Shown here: piece by piece, positions 12,833 to 20,125 of the stretch | How the letters are laid out: each line of letters opens with the position of its first letter | Numbering within the stretch: position 1 is the first letter of the stretch | NCBI GenBank assembly: GCA_963760715.1 | Contig: CAVXDY010000006.1 | Span: 62,001-126,000, forward strand | DNA length: 64,000 nt | Direction of reading: 5' to 3' | DNA from: CAVXDY01 sp963760715 | GTDB lineage: Bacteria; Actinomycetota; Thermoleophilia; Miltoncostaeales; Miltoncostaeaceae | Translations under genes and position numbers: made by a program | The notes under the pieces: model-generated | What the model saw: only the letters and a program-made list of their open reading frames with translations | Told to the model about the DNA's origin: nothing | Database searches by the model: none

Positions 12833-14211
12833 ACGTCGACCGCCTGCGGCAGATGCCGATCCTGGAGAGCCTGGGCGACGAGGACCTCGCGCGGCTCGCG
12901 GGGGCCGGGCGCGAGCGCCGCCTCGCCGAGGGTGAGTACCTGTTCCGCGAGGGCGACCGCGCCGTGGCCTTCCACCTCGTCCTCGATGGGCGGCTGGAGA
13001 CGACGCGGGAGGTCGCCGGCGAGCAGGTGCTGATGATCAGCCACGGGCCGGGCGGCTTCCTGGGCGCCATGGCCCTGCTCACGGACACCCCCTACCGCGG
13101 GAGCACCTGCGCGGTGGCCGAGACGGTCCTCTTCGAGCTGGACGGCGAGGAGCTCCGCATGCTCGCCTTCACGCACCCCCCGCTGCTCCGCGGGTTCCTC
13201 CCCGCGATCGAGTCGGTGAGCGGCGCCGTCAAGGGGGTCGAGCGTGACCGCGAGAAGCTGCTCGCCGTGGGCAAGCTCGCGGCCGGGCTCGCGCACGAGC
13301 TGAACAACCCCGCCGCCGCCGCCGCCCGGGGGGTCGCGACCCTGCGGGAGTACGAGCGGCAGCGACAGGCCGCCTTCGCCGAGATCGCCGGCGCCGGCGC
13401 CCCCGCGGAGCAGCTCGCCGCGCTCGCCTCCCTCGGCGCGGCGGGCGCCGAGCAGGCGCTGGCGGGCGAGCGCCTCGACCCGCTCGCCGCGAGCGATCGC
13501 GAGGAGGAGCTCGCGGAGATGCTGGCGCGGCGCGGCGTCTCCGACCCCTTCCCGATCGCCTCGGCGCTCACCGGGGCGCGGCTCGGGGCCGACTGGGTCG
13601 ATCGCGTCGCCGCGGGAGTCGGCGACGACGACCTCGCCGCCGGCCTGCGCTTCGTGGGAGCCTGCGCCGGCGCGCGCGTCGTGCTGGCCGAGCTGGAGGA
13701 GGCCACGACGCGCATCGCCAACCTCGTCGGGGCCGTGAGGACCTACTCGTACCTCGACCAGGCGCCGCGCCAGACCGTGGACATCCACGAGGGGCTCGAG
13801 AGCACCCTCTCGCTCCTCGCCCACCAGGTCCGGGCGAAGCAGCTCGAGATCGTGCGCGACCTCGACCCCGAGCTGCCGGGCGTCGAGGCGTCGGGCTCGG
13901 AGCTCAACCAGGTCTGGACGAACCTGATCGACAACGCGATCGATGCGGTCGCCCCCGGCGGCCGGATCACCATCCGGACCCGCCGGCACGGCGAGCGGGT
14001 GTGCGTGGAGATCGGTGACGACGGGCCGGGGGTCCCCGCCGACCTTCAGGCCCGCATCTTCGATGCCTTCTTCACCACGAAGCCCGTCGACCAGGGCACC
14101 GGCCTCGGGCTCGACATCGCCCAGCGCATCGTGGTGCGTCACCACGGCGAGCTGCGCCTGGAGTCCGAGCCCGGAGACACCCGCTTCCAGGTACTGCTGC
14201 CGATCGTCTGA
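12829..14211 (+). CDS. histidine kinase with N-terminal cyclic-nucleotide-binding-like domain
   Basis: A 460-residue soluble sensor kinase. Residues about 5-125 match the Crp/cNMP-binding fold (IFREGD-like LFREGDRAVAFHLVLDGRLE, FLGAMALLTDTPYRGSTCAV). The phosphate-binding cassette has Ala where the usual GE glutamate binds ribose, so cAMP/cGMP binding is uncertain. The transmitter has an H-box (AAGLAHELNNPAA, His near 155), N-box (QVWTNLIDNAIDA, about 360), G1 (GDDGPGVP) and G2 (GTGLGLDIAQ). No membrane segment is visible. It directly follows the receiver-redox gene with an ATGA overlap, so the two should form a two-component pair. A decayed copy of its last codons lies at 15.35-15.42 kb. Confidence 0.93.
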   Translation: MNVDRLRQMPILESLGDEDLARLAGAGRERRLAEGEYLFREGDRAVAFHLVLDGRLETTREVAGEQVLMISHGPGGFLGAMALLTDTPYRGSTCAVAETVLFELDGEELRMLAFTHPPLLRGFLPAIESVSGAVKGVERDREKLLAVGKLAAGLAHELNNPAAAAARGVATLREYERQRQAAFAEIAGAGAPAEQLAALASLGAAGAEQALAGERLDPLAASDREEELAEMLARRGVSDPFPIASALTGARLGADWVDRVAAGVGDDDLAAGLRFVGACAGARVVLAELEEATTRIANLVGAVRTYSYLDQAPRQTVDIHEGLESTLSLLAHQVRAKQLEIVRDLDPELPGVEASGSELNQVWTNLIDNAIDAVAPGGRITIRTRRHGERVCVEIGDDGPGVPADLQARIFDAFFTTKPVDQGTGLGLDIAQRIVVRHHGELRLESEPGDTRFQVLLPIV

Positions 14212-14225
14212 GCGACACCTCCCCG

Positions 14226-14261
14226 GCACCACCCGCCGATCCAGGTTCCGGCGGGTGGTGC
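14226..14261. terminator. strong bidirectional hairpin terminator
   Basis: Perfect 13-bp stem (GCACCACCCGCCG with its complement) and a 10-base loop, placed 14 bases after the kinase stop and 11 bases before the stop of the convergent secreted-protein gene. There is no T-run, as is usual in very high-GC genomes. Position and stem length support a terminator for both genes. Confidence 0.8.
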
Positions 14262-14272
14262 GGGGGATGGGC

Positions 14273-15115
14273 CTACGAGGCCTTTCGCTCGACCACGCCC
14301 TGGGGCTCGAAGTCGTAGACGGTCCCGTTCATCTGGAGGGCGTCCACGGCGCCGTTGAAGGCGTCGTCACGACCCTTCGAAACCGCCAGCGAGAGGATGC
14401 GGTAGCCCGGGTTGGTCAGGGCCGCCGCCGCCTGGGTGAGAGTGCAGAAGGTGGCCTGGTTGCACCCGCTGCTCGCCGCGAGCGCGCCGTTGGTGAAGAA
14501 CCAGTGCGCTCCCGCGAGCGCGTCCAGCTTCCTCCACACCATCGCGGGCGGCGTCGGAACGACGGCAGGCGGCACGTACACGAGCGACGTGTACGTGACC
14601 ACGGCGGTGGGATTGAGGACCTCGAAGGACACGCCGGGGAAGGTCGGCGCCGGAGCGTCGATGTCCCGGTAGACCCAGTAGGTCAGCGTGCTCACCGCGT
14701 TCAGGCGCGTGGTGTAGAAGTCGTTCTGGTTGCCGTAGGCGACCTTCTGCGTCCCGTCGCCGACGATGATCTGCAGGCTCCCGACGCCCGAGGGCGGGTC
14801 GCTCTCCTGGAGGGCGCTCCCCCAGGGTCCCGTCCGCGGCTGCGCATAGGCCGTGCCGATCGTGTTGCGTCCGATCAGCCCCCACCTGGCGCTGGAGGAG
14901 GCGACCGGCGAGCCGTGCTTCCCCCCGCCGTGGCCGGGCGTCCCCTTCTTCCCGTCGTGCTCGGGCTTCCCCTTCGCCGCCGTCGCCGACGCGGGCGTCG
15001 CGGCGTGGTCGATGGTCACCGCCAGCGCCGCGCCCACCAGGAGCACCGCCGGGATGACCACCCACCATCGCGCCCGCGCCCATCCGGTCGTCGTCCTGTG
15101 CGAGATCTGCTTCAT
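14273..15115 (-). CDS. secreted protein of unknown function with N-terminal membrane anchor
   Basis: A 280-residue product from the ATG at 15115, chosen for the AAGGGGG site just upstream. A Sec-type signal or anchor follows a basic start (ARWWVVIPAVLLVGAALAVTI, about residues 15-35). Next comes a low-complexity Lys/Gly/His linker, then an approximately 190-residue domain rich in Thr, Ser and aromatics (GSLQIIVGDGTQKVAYGNQN, LTYWVYRDI, YTSLVYVPP) that looks beta-rich, possibly a lectin/jelly-roll-like fold. One Cys pair (GCNQATFCTL) may form a disulfide. I do not recognise a named family. A long hairpin lies about 80-115 bases upstream. It sits inside the rearranged stretch between the kinase and recO remnants. 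Confidence 0.8.
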   Translation of the reverse strand: MKQISHRTTTGWARARWWVVIPAVLLVGAALAVTIDHAATPASATAAKGKPEHDGKKGTPGHGGGKHGSPVASSSARWGLIGRNTIGTAYAQPRTGPWGSALQESDPPSGVGSLQIIVGDGTQKVAYGNQNDFYTTRLNAVSTLTYWVYRDIDAPAPTFPGVSFEVLNPTAVVTYTSLVYVPPAVVPTPPAMVWRKLDALAGAHWFFTNGALAASSGCNQATFCTLTQAAAALTNPGYRILSLAVSKGRDDAFNGAVDALQMNGTVYDFEPQGVVERKAS

Positions 15116-15193
15116 GTGATCCAACCCCCTTGTGCAGCCATGTGTGGTCCGCCGATCGGCGAATCCGTCGATTCGGGGGGATAGGTGATGATC

Positions 15194-15229
15194 GTCACGA
15201 TCCACCTAGCCATTGGGCTAGGTCGTGAC
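15194..15229. promoter_or_regulatory. long bulged hairpin upstream of the secreted-protein gene
   Basis: GTCACGA pairs perfectly with TCGTGAC, and CCTAGCC with GGCTAGG, giving 14 base pairs around an ATTG tetraloop with a single 4-base bulge (TCCA) on the left arm. It lies 79-114 bases upstream of the ATG at 15115, in an otherwise non-coding stretch. It could be an operator, a leader RNA structure, or a terminator for transcription arriving from the cyclase gene. The sequence shows only the structure. Confidence 0.5.
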
Positions 15230-15246
15230 CCCAGGACCCCGACGAT

Positions 15247-15260
15247 CCCCCGTACGGGGG
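15247..15260. promoter_or_regulatory. perfect 14-bp palindrome CCCCCGTACGGGGG
   Basis: Self-complementary 14-mer in the non-coding stretch between the secreted-protein gene and the recO remnant. On the minus strand it lies about 175 bases beyond the cyclase stop. It could be a protein-binding site or part of a termination region; nothing decides between these. Confidence 0.35.
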
Positions 15261-15270
15261 GCGCGGCCCC

Positions 15271-15345
15271 TCAGAGGGGGGATGCGGAGCGCAGGCGCAC
15301 CCCGAGATGCTCCTCGAGGACCAGGCCGATCAGGCGCTCGACCCG
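15271..15345 (-). pseudogene. remnant of a second recO 3' end
   Basis: About 75 bases match the 3' end of the intact recO (18602-18676) with roughly 90 percent identity, including the TGA stop. The minus strand still reads VERLIGLVLEEHLGVRLRSA, against VERLIGLVLQEHLGVRLRSA in recO. There is no start and no other part of the gene. Homology begins exactly at the stop codon and ends near 15345, where the kinase-tail remnant begins. The differences are scattered, as expected for an old copy or a copy from a related strain. Confidence 0.85.
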
Positions 15346-15419
15346 GGCCGCTGGGAACGGGTGTGCGTGGAGTCCTAGCCCGGAGACACCCGCTTCCAGG
15401 TGCTTCTGCCGATGTCTAA
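15346..15419 (+). pseudogene. remnant of the histidine kinase 3' end
   Basis: Bases about 15357-15419 match two parts of the kinase gene joined together: the stretch ending at 14010 and the stretch from 14164 to the stop. The missing 153 bases (14011-14163) lie between two TGGAG copies, so the loss looks like a deletion at short direct repeats. The copy has an in-frame TAG at 15376-15378 (Glu codon in the intact gene) and a one-base deletion near its end, so it cannot be functional. It directly abuts the recO-tail remnant. Confidence 0.82.
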
Positions 15420-15434
15420 GCGCGGCCGGGGCGT

Positions 15435-18400
15435 TCAGGGTGCGCCGAGGCGCTCCAACCGCTCGAGGTAACCAGGCACCCCGAGCTCCTCGAAGCGCGA
15501 TCGACAGCGCTCGAGCAGATCACGGGCATCCGCCTCGTCCCCCCGGAGGCGTGCCACTTCGGCCAGCGAGTACATGACGCACCCGGCGTCGAATCGCGCC
15601 TCCATGCGGTCGAGATCCAGGAGCGAGCCGTCCAGCAGCACCCGCGCGTCGCCCAGGTCACCGCGCGCGAGGGCGGTCCGTCCGAGCACTCGCCGCGCCA
15701 ACGCGATGCCCCACGGATACCGAAGTTCCCGCGCAAGGCCGAGCGCGCCATCGGCGATCGCGGCCGATCGCTCGAGATCGCCCTCGCGGAGGTGCGCCTC
15801 GCCCAGCCACCCGCTGAACCACGCCACCATGCGCGAGTACCCGTGCTCCTCGAGGAATGCGAGGGCGAGTTGGAGATGCTCGATCGACTCGGCGTGGTCG
15901 CCCCGCTCCCGGTACGCGAACCCGAGGCAGCCCTGACTGAACGCGCTGTTCAGCGCGTCGGGCGAGGCCTCCAGGCTCTCGCGGCAGTCGAGGATCGCCG
16001 CCTCGGCGTCACCGCGCGTCGCCTTGATCCAGCCGGAGTTCCAAGCGGTGTAGCTGAGGATCCTGGTGTCGTCGTGCGCCCTTCCGATCTCCTGGGCCGC
16101 GCCGAGGTTGGCGAGGGCCTCCGCGAACCGCCCCAGGTTGCAGAGGTTCCCGGATCGCTGACAGAACGAATGGGCGAGCCACCACCAGTCGTCCGTTCTC
16201 AGAAGGGCCTCCACGGCCTGGCCACCTCGTTCCGCGCCCTCCGCGAGACGGCCGAGCCAGAACCCCTCGCGCGCCAGCACGTAGTAGGCCTTGCCGATCG
16301 TCTCGTGATCCTGAACGCGAACGGCGTGCGTGAGGGCCCGCTGAACCGAGGCTGCGGGATCCCCGTCACCGGCGTGGCTGCACGTGTGTCCCATCCAGAC
16401 GTGAAAGCGCCCGGAGAGCCGGTCGTCCCCGATGCCATCGATGTCCGGCTCGACCCGCCGCAGAGCGTCGAGGCTCTCGCCGAAACGGCCCAGGAAGTAG
16501 AGCGAGCCGACGAGGCGGATGACGAGCTCGACCCGGCGGCGGCCTCCGATGTCCGCGGGCAGCCGATCGACGTGTGTCAGGGCGTCTCGCAGGGCCGAAG
16601 CGGCCTCCGCATTCGCGTACGTCCGGGCCGCCCGGTCCGCGAAGCGCTCCAGGTAGTGGACGGCCTTCTCGGGCCGATCGGTCCGCGACCAGTGGTAGGC
16701 GAGCCGGTCATAGGCCTCATCCGTTCGCCCGGCGTAGAGGCGCTCGAGCGCGGCGCCCGCCGACTCGTGCAGGCTGCGGCGCCGGGCGGTCAGCAGTTCG
16801 TCGTAGGCCACCTCCTGCGTCAGCGCGTGCTCGAAGACCAATAACCCTCCATCGGTCCCCTCGCGCTCCGCGATGAACCCGCGTCCTCGGAGCTCGTCGA
16901 GGTGGGCCGCCAGATCCACGTGGTCCGCGCTCATCTCCGCGAGCAGCGCCGGCGTGAACTCGCGTCCGAGGACCGACGCGGTCTGCAGGACGCCGCGGGT
17001 CTCGTGGGGAAGCGCATCCACACGCGCCGCGAGGATGTCGTAAATGGTCCCGGGCACCTCGGTGCCCTTCCCGCCCCGCTCGCGAAGGCCCCGGGCCAGT
17101 TCCTCGATGAAGAACGGATTCCCCTCGGCCCGCTCGATCACCGTCGCAACCAGACCCTCGTCGGGCGGGCCGTCGCCGGCGAGGGCGGCGCGCGCGATCT
17201 CCAGGGCCTCGACGTCCACCAGGGGGGGAACCGTGATGCGCGACGTGTGCGGCCCGCGAAGCCAACGAGCGTCGTAGCTCGGGCGCCACGAAGCGATCAG
17301 GACGATGGACGTGGTCGGTGCCGCCTCCATCAGCAGAGCGAGGAGATCCTCGGACGCCCGATCGATCCAGTGGAGGTCCTCGACGATCACGACCGTCGGC
17401 TCGCGCCGCGCGACGGTGAGGAGGAGCGCCAGAAGAGCGTCCAGGGTGCGTGCCCGGAGGCTCTCGGAGCTGAGGCGGGCGAGCCGGGATTGCGCCTCGG
17501 GAAGGCCGAGGAGGTTCAGCACGAAGGCCGCAGCGTCATCCTCGATACCGAGCTCGGCGACGTGCCGGTCGACCTTCTCGGCAACCGCCACCGGGTCCTC
17601 GTCCTCGCGAATCCGGCAGACGGCCCGGACGATGTCGAGGATCGGCACCCATGGGACGGACTGGCTGTACGAGACGCAGCGACCCTCGACCATGGTGAGA
17701 CTCTCACCCGAGAGCGACGCCCGCAGCTCGCTGATGAGCCGGGTCTTGCCGATGCCCGGCTCCGCGACGAGCCCGACGACCTGTCCCGCTCCCTTCTGCG
17801 CCTGGGCGACCAAGCGCTGCAGGGCGGCGATCTCCGATCGACGGCCGACGAACCGGCTGACGCCGGCCTCCGGGCGGTGGCGGTGCGGTCGTGAGGCCGT
17901 GTCCGAGGCCAAGGCCACCACCTGGTGCGCTCCGACGGGGTCGGCGCGGCCACGCACGCCCAGACGGCCCACGAACGCCGTTCGGACCCATCGACGGACC
18001 GCCCGCTCGGTCGTGTCCCCGATCAGGATCTGTCCGGGCTCAGCGAGGCCCTCGAGCCGCGCGGCGACGTTGATGGTGTCTCCGATGGCGGTAGCGGCAG
18101 CGTGGTCGTGATCGCCGAGAGCACCCACAACCGCAAGGCCGCTGTTGACCCCGATGCGGACCTCGATCCGCGGGCGCAAACCGTCGGCGGTCAGCTGCCC
18201 GGCGGCGATCCGGTCACGGATGCCGATCGCGGCCATCACCGCCCGGCGAGCGTGGTCCTCGTGTGCCGCGGGTACCCCGACGAGGGCCATGAAACCGTCG
18301 CCCATGAACTTGTCGATCCTCCCGCCGTACCGGTGAACCTCCTCGAGCGACAGCTCGAAGAAGCTGCTCACCAGCTCGTGCATCTGCTCCGGACCGAGCA

Positions 18401-18587
18401 CCTCGGCGATGGAGACCGACCCGACGATGTCGCAGAACAGGGCGGAGACATGCTTGCGCTCGCCCTCGGGGCCGGAGCCGCCCGGCTTCGGCGCGGGGTG
18501 GACGAGCGGTGCACCACAATCCGCGCAGAACCGCTGCCGGGATGCCGCGGCCGCTCCGCATCGGGGGCACGCCTGCCCTGTCAGCAC
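15435..18587 (-). CDS. class III adenylate/guanylate cyclase with zinc ribbon, AAA ATPase and TPR domains
   Basis: A 1050-residue multidomain signalling protein. The GTG at 18587 (protein VLTGQACPRCG) follows a GGTGGGAG site; longer upstream frames only shadow recO. Order: zinc ribbon (CPRCG ... CADCG, residues 7-26), class III nucleotidyl cyclase (LFCDIVGS and FMGDGFMALVG carry the two metal Asp residues; NVAARLEG follows), AAA/STAND ATPase (GLVAEPGIGKTRL; VIVEDLHWID), then a long helical TPR-like region. Whether it makes cAMP or cGMP cannot be told. It starts 14 bases after the recO stop, so it may be transcribed from the recO promoter. It lies on the right side of the recO/kinase scar. Confidence 0.93.
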   Translation of the reverse strand: MLTGQACPRCGAAAASRQRFCADCGAPLVHPAPKPGGSGPEGERKHVSALFCDIVGSVSIAEVLGPEQMHELVSSFFELSLEEVHRYGGRIDKFMGDGFMALVGVPAAHEDHARRAVMAAIGIRDRIAAGQLTADGLRPRIEVRIGVNSGLAVVGALGDHDHAAATAIGDTINVAARLEGLAEPGQILIGDTTERAVRRWVRTAFVGRLGVRGRADPVGAHQVVALASDTASRPHRHRPEAGVSRFVGRRSEIAALQRLVAQAQKGAGQVVGLVAEPGIGKTRLISELRASLSGESLTMVEGRCVSYSQSVPWVPILDIVRAVCRIREDEDPVAVAEKVDRHVAELGIEDDAAAFVLNLLGLPEAQSRLARLSSESLRARTLDALLALLLTVARREPTVVIVEDLHWIDRASEDLLALLMEAAPTTSIVLIASWRPSYDARWLRGPHTSRITVPPLVDVEALEIARAALAGDGPPDEGLVATVIERAEGNPFFIEELARGLRERGGKGTEVPGTIYDILAARVDALPHETRGVLQTASVLGREFTPALLAEMSADHVDLAAHLDELRGRGFIAEREGTDGGLLVFEHALTQEVAYDELLTARRRSLHESAGAALERLYAGRTDEAYDRLAYHWSRTDRPEKAVHYLERFADRAARTYANAEAASALRDALTHVDRLPADIGGRRRVELVIRLVGSLYFLGRFGESLDALRRVEPDIDGIGDDRLSGRFHVWMGHTCSHAGDGDPAASVQRALTHAVRVQDHETIGKAYYVLAREGFWLGRLAEGAERGGQAVEALLRTDDWWWLAHSFCQRSGNLCNLGRFAEALANLGAAQEIGRAHDDTRILSYTAWNSGWIKATRGDAEAAILDCRESLEASPDALNSAFSQGCLGFAYRERGDHAESIEHLQLALAFLEEHGYSRMVAWFSGWLGEAHLREGDLERSAAIADGALGLARELRYPWGIALARRVLGRTALARGDLGDARVLLDGSLLDLDRMEARFDAGCVMYSLAEVARLRGDEADARDLLERCRSRFEELGVPGYLERLERLGAP

Positions 18588-18601
18588 GCTCCCACCGAGT
18601 G

Positions 18602-19336
18602 TCAGAGGGGGGATGCGGAGCGCAGGCGCACGCCCAGGTGCTCCTGGAGGACCAGCCCGATCAGGCGCTCCACGCCGGAGGCGCTCGCGGGGGGCAGGGC
18701 GTCGGAGGCCTCCGCCAGCGGCCGGCCCACCAGGGCCCCGAGCGCGGCGAGGTCGCGCTCGTCCACCGGATCGGCGCCGGAGGCGCAGCCGGCGCACACC
18801 GCCCCCCCGGCGGCGGCCGAGAAGGCCGTGAACGGCGGGCCGCCCCCGCAGCGGGCGCAGCGGGCGAGCAGCGGCAGGAGCCCGCTCACCACCAGCAGCT
18901 TCGCCTGGCATCCCAGCACCAGGGGGTCGAGCCGCGCCGGGCCGGGCGGCGCAGGCGCGCGGGCGAGCAGCGACAGCACCCGGCACAGCAGGTGCCACGC
19001 CTCCTCGTTCGCCTCCTCCTCGGGCATGACGCGCATGACGGTCTCGAGGATGCACCCGGCCGACTGGAGGCGGTGCCCGGCCACCCAGAGGCCGGCGTGG
19101 GCGTCGAGCACCGAGGCCGCGCGCACGGTGCCCAGGTCGCCACGCCCCACGTGCACGGACAGGTCCAGGAGGACCCCCGGCTGGAGGCGGCCCCCGAGGC
19201 GCGACGTGGTGCGCCGCGCCCCCTTGGCGATGGCCGACGCCCGGCCGCGCTCGCGCGTGTAGAGCGCCAGCACCACGTCGGCCTCCGAGTAGCGGATGGT
19301 GCGCAGCACCACGGCCGGGGTGTCGTAGCTCGCCAC
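18602..19336 (-). CDS. recO: DNA repair protein RecO
   Basis: RecF-pathway mediator that helps load RecA on SSB-coated DNA and anneals strands. About 244 residues from a GTG at 19336 (VASYDTPAVVLRTIRYSEAD). The N-terminal OB-fold pattern VVLRTIRYSEADVVLALYT is typical, as are the LGGRLQPG segment and the C-terminal four-cysteine zinc site (CARCGG ... CAGC). The start is not certain because the ribosome-binding site is weak. It is divergent from the glutaredoxin gene. In many genomes recO is next to glyQ-glyS; here about 13.7 kb of accessory genes lie between. Its 3' end is partly duplicated at 15.3 kb. Confidence 0.92.
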   Translation of the reverse strand: MASYDTPAVVLRTIRYSEADVVLALYTRERGRASAIAKGARRTTSRLGGRLQPGVLLDLSVHVGRGDLGTVRAASVLDAHAGLWVAGHRLQSAGCILETVMRVMPEEEANEEAWHLLCRVLSLLARAPAPPGPARLDPLVLGCQAKLLVVSGLLPLLARCARCGGGPPFTAFSAAAGGAVCAGCASGADPVDERDLAALGALVGRPLAEASDALPPASASGVERLIGLVLQEHLGVRLRSASPL

Positions 19337-19404
19337 AATTCGATCATGGCAGCGCCGCCGGACCGCCGGGGGCGGGGGCCCCACGGCGGGTCTACGATCG
19401 CTGT

Positions 19405-19671
19405 GTGAGAAAGCCCAGAATCCGCATCTTCACCAGCGAGCCGTGCTCCTTCTGCACGCGGGCGAAGAGGCTTCTGGCGGCGAAGGGCGTGGAGTACGAG
19501 GAGGTCGCCTTCGCGCCCAGCGACATCCGGGCCCGTCAGGACCTGGTGGACCTCACGGGGCGGTACACGGTGCCCCAGGTCCTGGTGGACGACACGCCGA
19601 TCGGCGGGTATGACGAGCTGCGCCGGCTCGACGCCGACGGCGATCTCGACCCGCTCCTCGGGGTCGCCTAG
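19405..19671 (+). CDS. glutaredoxin-family protein
   Basis: An 88-residue thioredoxin-fold protein with a CSFC active site (SEPCSFCTRAKRLL, residues 14-17), the cis-Pro motif YTVPQVLVDD and GGYDELRRLD for glutathione- or mycothiol-type substrate binding. This is the standard size of a single-domain glutaredoxin, probably reducing disulfides or mixed disulfides in the cytoplasm. Actinobacteria often use mycothiol, so a mycoredoxin-like role is possible, but those carry a CGYC-type motif. Start is a GTG at 19405; the divergent recO start is 68 bases away. The stop overlaps the end of the convergent SnoaL-like gene by 4 bases. Confidence 0.9.
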   Translation: MRKPRIRIFTSEPCSFCTRAKRLLAAKGVEYEEVAFAPSDIRARQDLVDLTGRYTVPQVLVDDTPIGGYDELRRLDADGDLDPLLGVA

Positions 19672-20117
19672 CCGGATCCCCCGGGGGTGGGCGCGCCCCG
19701 CGGCGCCGGGATGATCCCGAGCTGCTGGAGCATCCCGAGGTCGTCGCGGACGGCCCAGTGCTCCGAGGACCGTCCGTCGCGCATCCTCAGCCAGTGCATG
19801 TGCTGCACGCGGAAGGCGCGGCCCGTGGGCGCCATGCCCATCAGCTCGCCCCGGTGGGTGCCCGAGAGCGTGGCCCGGTAGGCGACGGTGTCGCCCTCGG
19901 CGATCACGTCCTCGACCTCCATGTGGATGTCGGGGATCGCCTCGCGGAGCCGGCGCAGCCGCAGCCGGAAGCCCTCGTACCCGGGGTCCTCGCCCGGCCA
20001 GGCCTCGTGGTTGACGAAGTCCTCGGTCACGAACTCCTCGACCCGGTCCAGCTCGCCGCGGTTGAAGAGCGCCTCCACGCGCTCCACCGCGAACCGCTTC
20101 ATGGCCTCCGGGTCCAC
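19668..20117 (-). CDS. SnoaL-like / NTF2-fold ester cyclase family protein
   Basis: A roughly 149-residue protein of the SnoaL-like polyketide cyclase/NTF2 fold. It shows the fold's usual pattern: an N-terminal helix (RVEALFNRGELDRVEEFV), EDFVNHEAWPGED, a middle LREAIPDIHMEVEDVIAEGD, the GTHRGELMGMAPTGRAF turn and a final WAVRDDLGMLQQLGIIP. Function within this family is very varied (cyclases, hydratases, binding proteins), so no reaction is assigned. GTG at 20117 has a GAGGAC site; an ATG at 20102 is also possible. It follows the DedA gene by 8 bases and probably shares its transcript. Confidence 0.85.
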   Translation of the reverse strand: MDPEAMKRFAVERVEALFNRGELDRVEEFVTEDFVNHEAWPGEDPGYEGFRLRLRRLREAIPDIHMEVEDVIAEGDTVAYRATLSGTHRGELMGMAPTGRAFRVQHMHWLRMRDGRSSEHWAVRDDLGMLQQLGIIPAPRGAPTPGGSG

Positions 20118-20125
20118 GGCCGTCC

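Noticed and set aside
15116..15434. A further gene in the 319-base gap before the cyclase gene
   Set aside because: No frame has coding character; the stretch is explained by hairpins and the recO and kinase remnants.
18588..19055. N-terminal extension of the cyclase frame upstream of 18587
   Set aside because: It overlaps recO in another frame and has no domain; the GTG at 18587 has a good ribosome-binding site.
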